Below are positions 15,742 through 26,799 of a stretch of DNA of 64,000 nt, piece after piece. A model generated the notes under the pieces. The model was not told where the DNA came from. It did not search any database and saw nothing but the letters and a program-made list of their open reading frames with translations. This stretch comes from Tausonia pullulans (Eukaryota; Basidiomycota; Tremellomycetes; Cystofilobasidiales; Mrakiaceae). Where the stretch lies: the NCBI GenBank assembly GCA_951802195.1, contig OX637624.1, positions 806,001 to 870,000 of the forward strand. The letters run 5' to 3'. The first letter of the stretch is position 1. Every line of letters begins with the position of its first letter. The position numbers and the translations under genes were made by a program.

Positions 15742-16624
15742 ATGTCCCTCGGACCTCTTTCCCGGCCACAGCAGCCCTTTCCGCTCTCGCTCGCGTACGC
15801 CCAGAATCACGACGGACCGGTGCTGGTCCCGCCCATCACGTATGGGCTCTTCGCGCCTGGCCTCTTCCGCTCCGGCCATCCGTCAGACCGGTCGTATCCT
15901 TTTCTGAGGACATTGGGCCTCAAGTCGATGTTGTGGGTCCCAGTACTCCTTGTTTCACTAGAATTGCACACGCCTAACCGATGACTGGCGTCCGGCGAGG
16001 GGTTCAATACAGATATCTCGAGCCCGAGTCTCTACGGCCTGACCTCGCGGCCTTCGCACAAGAGGAGGGCCTCATCGTTCACCATATCCCACTCGGGGAA
16101 GATGCGGACCTGTTCGATGATCCTGCGGTGGAAGAACACGTGAAGAGTGCGCTCAGACTCCTGCTCGACGCGAAGAATCACCCGCGTGCGTTCCGTCGCA
16201 TCCCGACCCACGCGCGCGCCTGACTTCATAGCTGAATTTTCATTGTTCTCAAGTGCTCGTCTTCAGCAATATGGGCAAGGGCCCGACAACCCTGATGTGC
16301 GCCCTCGTCCGCCTCTTCCAAGGCTGGAGTTTGACAAGCATCTTTGCCGAGGGTACGTCCCATCTCGTCACTTCTCGACCTATTCCCTTAACTGATTGAC
16401 CCTCATTATGGGTTATCAGGCGACCGATTCGCTGGCCTTACGAGTGGTACCGAGTCTGGCGCCGGTGGAGAGCAAATCCGCGAAGTGCGTGTTGGGTTGC
16501 AGCCTCCGTGATAACTCAAGCGTATCTCATCTGACGTGCTGAAGTCAACCATCAGTACATCGCCCTCTTCGACATACGGACATTCGAACACGACCGGAGC
16601 GCAAGACCTGCTTGGTTACAATGA
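15742..16624 (+). CDS. Oca/Siw14-type phosphatase homologue, catalytically dead
   Basis: Related to the fungal Siw14/Oca family of atypical dual-specificity phosphatases, which act on inositol pyrophosphates or in oxidant-induced arrest complexes. Proposed exons: 15742-15932, 16013-16185, 16254-16352, 16420-16488 and 16545-16624. Family blocks are clear: PPITYGLFAPGLFRSGHPSD (substrate-entry motif 'NFg.V..glyRSgfP'), YPFLRTLGLKSMLYL, AFAQEEGLIVHHIPLGED, LLLDAKNHPLLV and FQGWSLTSIFAEGDRFAG. The P-loop, normally HCNQGKHRTG, reads FSNMGKGPTT: the nucleophile Cys is Ser and the Arg is Pro. It should therefore bind, if anything, but not hydrolyse. Divergent, inactive-looking members (Oca2/Oca4-like) are known in yeasts, so it may be a scaffold subunit. 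The last two splice sites (donor gtgttg) are weak. Confidence 0.85.
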
Positions 16625-18551
16625 GTCTAGACCATCCATGCGGTCACCTCACAGCGACGACGGCGGGATACGAGCCACCCTTTGACTTGATTCTTGTGGT
16701 GTGTCTCCTCAATTGTCACTGCCAGCTGCCTTGTCTTGCTGATCCTTGAATTCTGTTTCGGTCGATCTCCCAGAACTTATCGCCAGCCGCCAGACATTCT
16801 CTATTTCGCATGTTACGTCAGAAAGACGAAATGACCAGCGCAAACCTCAAACGCGGCGCCACGGATGTGCGCCATACTTTGAATCTCATCGTGTGGCCTA
16901 CGACTCCCTTCCTGTTACCATTCCTCAAGCAGCGCCATAGGGTGATTGGAGTCATGGAGTCTTATTCCGGCTCGGTCGCGAACTAGACCGGTTGAGCCAT
17001 CCGACGATGGTATTCGGAGCGAGAAGCGAGACCCAGAGCTGGAAGAGCGAGAGGGCATGCGGCGGTATTCTTAGGAGACGAGGAAGAGATTATTGATTGG
17101 ATGTCGGATTTGACGTCAATTTGTGATGCCACCTAGGGACAAAGCTGCAAGAAAGAGAGAGACTCGTCGGGGACAGCCAAGGGGGAGCAAGATGAGCGAG
17201 ACGGGGCCTAGTGATATTTGCGACACGTGTTCCATCAGTAACAGGATAAACCGATCCATCTCCCCTTACGCAGAGTTTAAGTCAAGCCCTTTTTTTTAGG
17301 TGGTATTGTCTCACGAGGTCTCTCTTTGTCGAGTCACTGGCAAGTCCAGCTTTCAAGCGAACGCCTTGCGCCACCGTCTCCGGCGTTGCTACCCTCGGGT
17401 TCTCAAGCTTGCGAGATGACTATGTGAGAAACCTTACACTACTGACAGCTAGAAAATTCAAACCATCCCATGCTAGACCATTTGAATCGACGGCTGCATG
17501 TCACTGAAATGAAGGGAATCGGAGACACTGAATCATCGGGCGGTCTATAAAGCCTTAGCTAGCTACCCGAGCGGGTGCTCACACCCTCTATTCACTACTT
17601 TGAAGCGAGGAGCAATGTATGTCTGGAGCACTATGGCAAAGGGTGAACGTCGAGGGTTGGAAGATCGGGAGAACAAGGACGCGAGACGGATGGATGGATA
17701 GACAGATTAGATAACCTCTACCGTCCTATGTTCTGAGATGTGAAGGCCGAGCCCAGGGCTCGATAAGGTGAAACATGAGGTGATGGGAGGTAGCAATCAA
17801 AGAGCGACGTAAACGGCTGGATGAAATGCGATGGATAGCGGGTGGATCGCAAGACGGCGCCGGCATGCGTGCCTTTAAGGCCGTTCAGAAGACCCGAGAA
17901 TGCGAGGCATTGACCGAAAGCCCAGTACTCTTTCATGAATCTCACGCATGAAGACCATGGTGTATGAGAAAAAAAACTGGTGAAGTTAATACCCACGCTT
18001 GAATCTGCATCTCTGAATCAGAGCTTGCTGTTCTTCGAGTCGACGTTCGTGGTTCTATGGTTGGTTGCGCTTGCAATCACGTACGGGAACGCATTTGGTC
18101 GGGCTTATCCCATAATCAGGGCCGACAAATGAGGATCGCTTTTATTATAGGCATATCAACTGCGGTTTTCTCCCGAAAGGAGATCACACAGTCATGCGCT
18201 GCTGTGACCACGAAAGCTCTTTCATCATCGTCGGCGTCCATCAACTCATTGATCTCGGAGCTTGACCTTAAAACGGCCTCTTCTCGTTGCAAACGATATT
18301 CAAGCCGTCGTCTCCAATTCCTGAGTGTCATTCCCATCACTCGCAAATTTCTCACCGCTTGCGCGGACGAGGCGGAGTTACCCCTCAGGCTCTCGCCTGG
18401 CTGCTGACCCCGTCGCGCAAGGGCCCCCTGCACTCTCCTTCCCGCCGCGTCGCACCAGTCGCCTCTGCGCGTCGGCTCGCTCCTCTTCGACCTCCATCTC
18501 GATCCTCCCCGCTGCTTCCCCCTCCCCCCGCCCCGCCTAGACTAGTCTACG
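16625..18551. other. Long intergenic region, nothing recognised
   Basis: About 1.9 kb, among the longest gene-free stretches here. No open frame with a family motif was found on either strand. A frame at 18057-18407 and its mirror on the minus strand lack any signature. The last 150 bp before the septin start are CT- and CG-rich and likely hold its promoter. Confidence 0.35.
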
Positions 18552-20786
18552 ATGACCAGCACACTCCCTCCGCCCGATGAGATTCGCGCCGCCTCCTACG
18601 TCGGTTTCGACAGTCCGTCCTGCATTCGCTCATGTCGCCCCTCTCCCCTCGCCAGCTGGCTGACGCTCGCACCCCTCTCTCTCGCTCGCAACCTTTCCTG
18701 CTTCCTCACTCTACCTGCGGCGACGAACCACAGCTATCACCCAGCAGATTGAGCACAAGCTCCTCAAGCGCGGTTTCCAGTTCAACGTTATCGTCGTTGG
18801 TGCGTCGCTCTCAATCAGCTTCTAGACGAGGAAGCAGTACGCGCACGCGTATCTCCTCTCACGCGAGCGGGGCGGCTCCGTCCCTGCATCTCCATACCAA
18901 GGCCAATGCTCACGCGCCTGCTGGGCCATATCTTGTTCCGCTCGCAACAGGTCAGACCGGTCTCGGCAAGTCAACGCTCATAAACACGCTCTTCGCAAGC
19001 CATCTCGTTGAGTCTAAGGGAAGGCTCGCCGCCGACGAGCAGGTCCGGTCGACGACTGAGATCCTTGCCAACAGCCATGGTGCGTACCGCAATGAACGTG
19101 AACGTGTAAACCCTGGGAATCAAGGAGAGGACGACGAGAGAGAGAGACGCGCTTGGGGCAGTCGTCGGCAGAGCGGCCGAGGAGCTGGCTCATGCGCTCT
19201 CTCTAGTTGGCTTGGTCGGAGCAAACGCTAGCGAGTCGTGCGTCGGAGCAAGCGTTAGCTGGCAAGGCATTGAAGAACTACCTACCTGAGTTAGAGCAGG
19301 GCTGGTGCATGACCTAACCTAACTACGCGGTTGGCCGGACTATCCCTCTGGCCTATTTGTCGTATGCCCCGTGTCACTCCACTGGCACGTACGTCACGCC
19401 CCTCCCGATGCTCTATCGAAGAAGGTCAACAAACATCGGGACCTTGGCCTGTATTGGTCATGCATTTTCGTCTTGTTGTACTCAGCTAAAGCGTGCTCGT
19501 CGCTGGACTTCGCCCACGCCACCCCCTCCCCCTTCTTTTGCCTGCTAACTTTGAGGAAACCCCCTTGTTCTTCTCAGTCATCACTGAGAACGGCGTCAAG
19601 CTCCGCCTCAACATTGTCGACACCCCGGGATACGGCGACCAGATTAACAACGAGGGATGGTGCGTTTCTGCCCCATGCTTCATTGGCGCGCTGCCCTGCT
19701 CCCACACCTGACTCTTTCCTACATCCTCCAATATAGCTGGGACCCGATCGTCAAATACGTTCGTCCTCTCACTTATGCTGCGAAATTTGAGCTGATCGAC
19801 TACGTTTCCCACAGATCAAGGACCAACATTCTGCCTACCTCCGCAAGGAGCTCACCGCGATGCGCGAGAAGTACATCCAGGACACTCGCATTCACTGCTG
19901 CCTCTTCTTCATCAACCCTACCGGTCACGGTCTCAAGCCTGTGTGTCTCGACTAATTATTCTCTCTTCTCTCTTCTCTCTTCTCTCTTCCCGGATGCCCA
20001 TCTGACCTGACGCTTCGCCATCATGCACATTCAGATCGACATCATCGTTATGAAGAAGCTCTCCGAAGTTGTCAACGTTGTTCCGGTCATTGCCAAGGCT
20101 GATTCGCTCACACTCGAGGAGCGTGAAGGCTTCAAAGCTCGGGTGAGCGCTGATAGACCAACCGAGAGATCTCTCAGGGCCGAGACTGATTCCAACCCAT
20201 CATCTTTCGCAGATTCGTGCCGAACTCCAGCACAACGCGATCCGGCTCTACCCCTTCGACACGGAGGATCACGACGAAGAGGAGCGCGCCCTCAACGCCC
20301 GGATCCGGGTTCGTCTCAGCTTTGCCTCGTATCAGCGCGCGCATACTGACCAACTTCCATGTCTGCAGGAGATGATCCCCTTCGCTGTCGTCGGCTCCCA
20401 GTCGAATGTTATCATCGACGGCAAACCCGTCCGCGGCCGCAAGACTCGGTACGGCGTCGTCAACGTTGAGGACGAGCGACACTGCGAGTTTGTTTACCTC
20501 CGCAACTTCCTTACGCGGTGAGTTGCTCTCATGTATTTGTTCCTTTCTCCCCTTGCTGATCTAACCGTTGCCTTTCTGTAGGACGCACCTCCAGGATCTC
20601 ATTGAGAGCACCGCGATGCATCACTACGAAGCCTTCCGGTCAAAGCAGGTGCGCGCGCGTTTTTTCTTCATCACTTAGCACCTCACCCTTCCACACTGAC
20701 TGACGTCTTCCCATGCTCCTCAGCTCCTCGCTCTTAAGGAGTCAACGGCATCCAAGGCGCCCATGTCACCTCCGAATGGCGCTTGA
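18552..20786 (+). CDS. CDC10: Septin, Cdc10-like
   Basis: GTP-binding filament protein of the bud neck/septum. First exons: 18552-18612, 18734-18799 and 18951-19079, with exon 4 from 19578. The N-terminus is short (TSTLPPPDEIRAASYVGFD), followed by the polybasic KLLKRGFQFNVIVVG. G1 is GQTGLGKST, G3 is VDTPGYGDQ, and G4 is PVIAKADSL. The septin unique element follows: VNVEDERHCEFVYLRNFL, then RTHLQDLIESTAMHHYEAFR. The protein ends about 20 residues later (LLALKESTASKAPMSPPNGA) with no coiled coil, which fits Cdc10 rather than Cdc3/11/12. Intron 3 (19080-19577) is 498 nt, far longer than its neighbours. A later intron carries a TCTCTTC repeat. Confidence 0.93.
19960..19990 (+). repeat. TCTCTTC microsatellite in septin intron
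   Basis: A pyrimidine repeat, about four copies of a 7-nt TCTCTTC unit, sits in the intron between the exon ending GHGLKP and the exon starting IDIIVMKK. It may act as an extended polypyrimidine tract, since it lies about 45 nt before the acceptor. Confidence 0.6.
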
Positions 20787-21151
20787 TCTATGTCCGGCAC
20801 ATTCTTCCTCCCTAGCCCTTTTTTTCCTGTCGTCTGTTGGGCGTTTTGCCTTCACGCTTTCTTCCGGCCCTTTGGCTGGCTACTGGCCCGTTCTGATTTG
20901 AACCGATCCGATACCCTCTTGTGTGCGCGTCGAACGGCCGAGATGGTGAAAGTTGGAATGATAGGCAGATCAAGGCCTAGCCCTGAGACTGCAGTTGCGT
21001 TTGAGTCGCGCCCGCTTTCCAGGGTCCTTGACGCCTCTCTCCTTCGAACCACATCCCAGCCAAACTACCCATCCACACGCTCTTTCGACAAACAACAGAT
21101 ACCCTTCACACTCTCTTTTTTTCCGCTCCTTTCCTCTTCCCTTTCGCGCGG
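20787..21151 (+). promoter_or_regulatory. Intergenic and CT-rich leader of the membrane-sensor gene
   Basis: No gene. It contains the septin 3' UTR and, at 21107-21150, a strong pyrimidine tract (CTCTCTTTTTTTCCGC and similar) directly before the next ATG. Confidence 0.4.
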
Positions 21152-23504
21152 ATGCTGCTGCCCCGGTCAGCCGCCCTCGCCGCGCTCTTCGCCTACTCGG
21201 CGCTCGCCCTCGACGTCGTCGTGCCGCCGTCGCCCCTAGGCCACCGTCAACAGGTTCAGCAGCGGGCGAGCCGCCACCACGAGCTCCACCACAAGAGGCT
21301 GGACTTTCTCAGTGATGCTGCAACAGTCCTAGCTGCTGCTGCTGCTGCTGCCGCTGACCCGGTGGACGACTCGAAGACATCCTCGATGCCCAAGGAGACC
21401 GACCCGACGTCGTCGACCTCAGGGGTACGTTCCTATCCTTAGCTCGTTCGCAATGTTACACCCCCGCTTTTGAGGGTCTCCTCGCACCTTGCTCTTTGCT
21501 TTCTCTCTTGCTCTCCTCTGCCTCACCCGCGTAGAACGGAGAAGAAGCGGTCGAAATGTCGACGATGGAGCGTGCAACTCAGCGACGACAACGAGACGCA
21601 AGGGCTCGCGCCCTCTGTTGTCACCGCCGGCCTGGCGCGCGCGTCTGGCGGAGAGATACAATCCGACTAGCTTGCTGTCTACCCTCCCTGCTCTTTGTCG
21701 GCAGAGGAGCTCGCACCGTCGTCCCCGATACCTCTGGTCGAGCGTAGTTGAAGGTGGCTGGGATCGCATGGGTGCCAACACTAGACTGCAGCCCCTCTCC
21801 GCTCGAGATCGATACGGTTGCGGCGCGCGCGTGCTCTTGTTTGCTACTACGGAGCGGGGGGCGGGGGGCGGGCCGTTTCGGCGTCAACTTGTTTCTTCTC
21901 TTCTGAAGCAGATGATGACGACAACCGACATTGGTCGCTTGGTCTCGTCCTAGCTGAACACGATCTTCCTGCTTGCGATACTCTCGTGTCCTATCATCCA
22001 AGAGGAAGACGCGTTTGGTTCTACTCTCGACTCGCCCTCGCTTGTGCCCGAGACCCGCCCAGCTGCTCGCTCCTCGTCTCCATGACCTATGTGCCCCTTC
22101 CGAGCTTTTCCACTGACGCCTACTTCCTCTTCCCTCCACAGACAAGAACATCTTCCGCCCCAGCTGTCGTTACTCCGACTCCGACTCCAACTTCCTCCTC
22201 CTCCAGCTCGATCGCTTCCTCGTCGTCCTCCGAAGTTCCTTCATCGTCTGCCCTGCCATCGACTTCCTCATCGGCCTCTGTTGCCTCGTCGACTTCCGCT
22301 GTTGCCTTCTCGAGTACGCCGGCTTCGTCCTCGGCTGAGTCTTCGAGCGCTCCTTCTAGCTCTGCTGCGGCGTCCTCGTGCGTGCTAGAGCCCCTCTATC
22401 CTCTCCGAGCGACCTGCCGTGATCTGATAGTCCTGCTCTCTTTGCAGTGCCTCGGCGAAACAGTCTACAAACGCGGAGGGCGAAGTCGTCATCATCACTG
22501 TCCCCGCCCCGGCCGAGACTGGCATCGGCGAAGCCTCCGCCTCCGCCTCCTCCTCGGCCGTCCCTGCGGACACTGGGGGGGGGCTCTCGACGGGCGCCAT
22601 CATCGGCATCAGCGTCGTTGCTGGCGTGGCGGTTCTCGCTGCGGGTCTGTTCCTGGTCTTTAAGCTTACGAGCAAGAGGTTCAGCGACTTTGATGAGGAT
22701 GGAAATGATGCGATCCGCTGGTGCGTGAGGGACAGCCGGTGCCTACGTCCTCAGCGAACCCAGCTGATTTCCATCCTTCACTCCAGGCCCGAGCTAAACA
22801 AGCACGGCGACGATGAAGACATGGGCGGTGTTGCCCTCCCCGCGCGCCCAACTGGCGGAGCCGGTCTCCGCACCAACGCTCTCGACGGCGAAGACGAGTA
22901 CGACTACTCGGACGACGAGGGAGCCAACGGCGACATCGTCGGCGCAGGTGTTGCAGGGACGGGTCTGTCGAGGGCGCCGTCGGACCCGTATGGAAATATG
23001 GGCTCGGCTGCGGGTGGGTACCCGCCGTCGAGGCATCCTACTGGGGGCCCGATTGGAGAGGAGGATTACTACGGTGCGGTTATGAGCGGAGGCGCTTCGT
23101 CTGAGGGGCACGAGCTTCACCGGGGTGCTTATGCCGGTGATGTGTACGACGCATACGGCGGGGAGGCAGCGTACGGTCGAGAGACGGCGGCCGGAGGAGC
23201 TGGAATGTACCCTTATGGTGGGCAGCCCTCGGCTTCGGCAGAGGGCATGGTCCCCTACGACGAGCCGTACGCGCCTCTTCCTGGCCCACCGCTATCTGCT
23301 AGTGAGGACCACCTCAGCAGCGGTGGCGCTGGTGGCTACCCTGCCCAAGGTATCATGATGAGTGAGGTCGGCAGGAGCGCGCCCGCTCCTCAGGGGTGGG
23401 GGCCGTCCGTGACGGCTAGCGCGCCGACAAGGGACGACCCATTCGGCGTTGCGGGTGTCGGTGGAGGGCTTGCAAGGCGACCGACGGGGGATCTGATTCG
23501 GTGA
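21152..23504 (+). CDS. Single-pass membrane protein with Ser-rich ectodomain, wall-sensor-like
   Basis: Type I membrane protein, probably at the plasma membrane. A signal peptide (LLPRSAALAALFAYSALAL) is followed by an Ala run encoded by GCT repeats. A Ser/Thr-rich, mucin-like region follows (PTPTPTSSSSSSIASSSSSE), likely O-mannosylated. One transmembrane helix comes next (GAIIGISVVAGVAVLAAGLF), then KLTSKRFSDFDEDGNDAIRW with PELN right after, and a long Gly/Tyr/acidic cytosolic tail ending LARRPTGDLIR. This layout and the juxtamembrane F.D.DxD.IxWPEL block match fungal Mid2/Skg6-like proteins; a role in wall-stress signalling is an inference. The first intron (21425-22141, 717 nt) is very long but phase-consistent. 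Later junctions fall at AASS|ASAKQ and IRW|PELN. Confidence 0.82.
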
Positions 23505-24046
23505 GAGGTTGGGTAGGGAAAGACGCTGTTCTCCCCTCTGGCTGGTTCCCGGGGGCGATGCTCGTCCTGCATACACACAGCACGCCGTCCTTCATTTTTT
23601 TCGTCTTTCGTTTCTCATGTTCTTACTCCCCCTCCCTCCCGTCTTTCCCCTCCCTTCCTCCCCCTTCCATCCTGTCTCCCTTCTCTCTCTGTTTGTCGCC
23701 TTGCTTTCTTTCGACTTGCTTCCTCTTTCCTCCTCACCATCTTCGTCCCTTACCACGACCATTCCACATCCATTTCTTCCCCTCTCGCTGCAATTTCAGT
23801 GCAGTGCTCCTTCGCTTAACGTGGCCTCATGCAAGCGGAGGGTAGCCAAACGGAGAAGTGCTCTCCTTTTTCTGGTGACAACACAGCGAGCGGGGCCGGG
23901 GAGCGCGACGAGGTGTCGCTTGGAATGTGGGGAATGAGTGAGGTCTGCGCCTCTGGGCCCGTCAGCGGGCTCGCTTGCCCACCAACCGTCCAACCGTCAC
24001 CGTCTCCACAGCTCTCCCTCTCTCTTATCCCCCTCGCTCTAACAGC
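23505..24046 (+). promoter_or_regulatory. Intergenic, extended CT-rich promoter
   Basis: No gene. The stretch 23625-23800 is almost pure pyrimidine on the plus strand (TCCCTCCC, TCTCTCTG, CTTCCTCTTTCC blocks), and another CT-rich block at 23999-24040 leads into the start of the first Zn2Cys6 regulator. Confidence 0.45.
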
Positions 24047-26638
24047 ATGGACGACTCCCACCCGCCGCCACCAAAGTCGAGAAAGGGAGGCAAGGGCCTC
24101 AAACGCAAGCCCGGCCAGAAAAGGACCCGCGACGGGTGTCTGGTCTGTCGAAGCTCGCGAGTCCGGTGTCCTGGCGCGAAGCCTGTCTGCGAGAGATGTC
24201 TGCGGCTCGAGTTCGACGTGCGTAGTTCCCCTTCTCACTACTTGGCGTCCCATGCCTTGCTGATGGCCCGCTCTCATGTCAGTGCCACTGGCCCGTCGAA
24301 GAGCCGAGAGAGAGCCAGTTCCAGCCGTTCCCTGTCCTCCCGCTGCAAGTTGCCGGCGCGTCGGCGCGGGCGGGTTCCTCGCCCTCCGTCTCGTCGTCAG
24401 CCGTCTCTTCGCCTCAGCGGCCAGGTTCACCACCACCGTCGTCACCCGCCGCGCTCGCCGCCAACTCCCTTGCAGCTCCTTCATTCCCTCTCAATCCCTT
24501 CATCGATGACTTCGGCCGGCCGACCGCGTTGTCGGTCTCCTCCATCTCGTCCGCTTGGATCGTCCCGCTCGAGTCGGCGGATATCGCCGCTACCCCCCGC
24601 CCCTCCTCGCCGACTTTGAACGGGCTCGTCGCGTCGCCGCTCCCTCCATCCCATCGCCGCCAGTCCAGCGTTCGAAGCCCTCCACCGGACTCGACGGCGC
24701 AGTGGCTTCCGCCAGAGGTCTCTTGGGCGTTGTCGGCACCCTTGTTCTCCGAACCAACGCATCCACTCGAGCTGGCGTTCCCGAATCCAGAGGAGCGTGC
24801 CTTGGTCAGTTTCCTCGACTCTCTCTCTCAGGGATTTCGGCTCATCTGTTGCATCTTCATCGATGGGCAGCTCCGCCATTTTCTAAACATCGCCCACATC
24901 TTGACCGGCACGCTGCCCTCTCCGGGCGCGCTCACCATCCCACGGGCGCAATCCGCGCTCACTGACCAGTCAACGATAGAAAAATTCTTCCCCTCAATCG
25001 ATGCCCAGAGGTTTCTCTTCAGCCCGAGAGGCTCATCCATAGCCACGGATGCTCTCGCCATGGCTGTGAGTCTATCAAGTCGCTGAGCCCTCCTCTCGCC
25101 AGGATTTGACGACCGCCCGCCTGTAGATGTTCAGTGTCGCCCGCATTCACATCTCCTTCCTGCACCATTCCTCAGCCCTTCTCTCCCTCGTCTCCTCCCA
25201 ACCCTCAGCAGCCGAGCTCTCTATTTCTCAAGCCGCCAGCAATGGCAACGCCTCTTCAGCCTTCATCTCTGCTTCCATTTCTCTCTCTCGTGCCGGGCTT
25301 CTCCTTGCGGCCACCCAGCCGCCTTCGCCCGACCGTGAGCACGAGCTCGACTTCCTCGCTGGTGCGGCCTTCTTGTGCGTCCTTACGAAATGTCTGGCGG
25401 GCGGAAGAGGGTCCGGGGAGGCGCAAGCGCTCAACCATGAGGTTGTGAAGATGCGGGGCGGACCTGTCCAGCTATTGGAGGACGCGAGGAAGTCGGGCGA
25501 CCGGACGAGGTTCAGGAGGATGAGGTCGATGCTTGAGCTATACGCTATCACGGATGTCTTTAGTGAGTAATGTCCCATCGACGTATGCCGAATTGATTTT
25601 TCGCTGACAGTATGGCTCGACACACAGGCTCCCTCGCCAGCGGTGAAGTCCCCAACGCCTTCTCCGACGCCACTCCCATCTCATCATGGATCTTTGATCA
25701 TCGCGACGGCTACGACCCACAAGTTTCGACGGTGTCGCAAGAGCTGTGGGTTGCAGTCGCAATTATTTTGTCCCGAAGCGGCTTCTGACCGGTTTGGGCG
25801 CTGTTTTCAGGGAAGAGCTTGTTATTGCGATCTCGATGACCCGGGTCGTCTTTGAACTCATTACACGCGTTCAGTCCCGTTTATCCTCCACTTCTCATCC
25901 AACTCTGCTGACATATCCTCCCTCCCAGATCAACAAGCTCTACTCGGACTCGCACCCTCGCCCGAACCCAGGGGTCAAGACTCCTGACTCGATGTCTATC
26001 GAACCCCACTGGATCGCTCAGGCTCAGAACCTCATGATTGAGCTGACCGAGCTCCGAGCGAAACGGACTCGAGGATTCATCGACATGAATAACAACCCGG
26101 AGGCGATCGACGTCCACAAGAGGGTTTTGCTGGGGGATCTTATCTGGTGCCATAGCCTTGAGGTCAGCCCTGCCGTAACTTGTCTTATGCGTCCCTTGCT
26201 GATTCAAAGCTGGAAACGAACGACCAGATCATCCTCCGGATCGACCTCCTCTCGCAATCGCCTTCCGATCAAGCGGTCTATCAACTAGCGCGGGCCTCGC
26301 TCGATCTTGTCTACGAGGGCCAGCGGTCATGCGACCTAGTCTTTGGCGTCCTCTGGCCCTTGCTCATCGCCGGAGGAATTTTCACCACTCGCGAGGACCG
26401 GGAGAGGTGCCGGATCGCCATGGAAGGACTTAGGTGAACGGAGTGTCTGGCTGTGAGTCACGGAGTTCCCATCCAGGCTGACTAACCTTTGACCCACAGG
26501 ACCGAGATCTACTGCTTCGACCTCGAGAGCGCCTTCCAGATCCTCTTCCAGGTTTGGGCCCTGCGGGACGCCGGGAACGAGAGGGCTTCGTGGCGAGACG
26601 TCCAGCCGGCGCCAGGGGAGGCGTGGATCCTCATGTAG
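24047..26638 (+). CDS. Zn2Cys6 transcription factor, copy 1
   Basis: Gal4-type regulator. Exon 1 (24047-24217) gives KRKPGQKRTRDG then CLVCRSSRVRCPGAKPVC with ERC, and exon 2 (from 24283) opens with the sixth Cys (CHWPVEE). The spacing CX2CX6CX6CX2CX6C is intact. A Ser/Pro-rich linker follows, then a helical region of the fungal-specific Fungal_trans_2 kind: EERAL, LRHFLNIAHILTG, MFSVARIHISFLHHSSALL, VKMRGGPVQLLEDARKSGDR, VLLGDLIWCHSLE, FGVLWPLLIAGG and CFDLESAFQILFQVWALRDA. Intron positions match those of the paralogue at 38315-40745, which helped fix the splice sites, including QELEELVIAI and ITR|INKLYSDSH. The last codons are GEAWILM. The target pathway is unknown. Confidence 0.88.
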
Positions 26639-26799
26639 ACCACCCGCTTTTCTTTTCTTCGATTTTTACTTATCTTCTATTGTCTCTTGAATTCTCTCTT
26701 CACTTCCCCTTTCTGGGTATACATTCTGTTCTAGATGAACTTCACGTCTCCTTGGATAGATAGAGGGAAAGGTCAATCGAGAGGTGCGGGGCTCTTGAG
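26639..26799. other. 3' flank of regulator copy 1
   Basis: AT-richer stretch with TTTTCTTCG/TTTTACTTATC blocks after the regulator stop, likely its 3' UTR. No gene. The ABC-transporter remnant becomes recognisable shortly after it. Confidence 0.35.

Noticed and set aside
20890-20960. GATTTGAACC as the T-arm of a minus-strand tRNA
   Set aside because: No matching D-arm, anticodon stem or acceptor pairing at the right distance.
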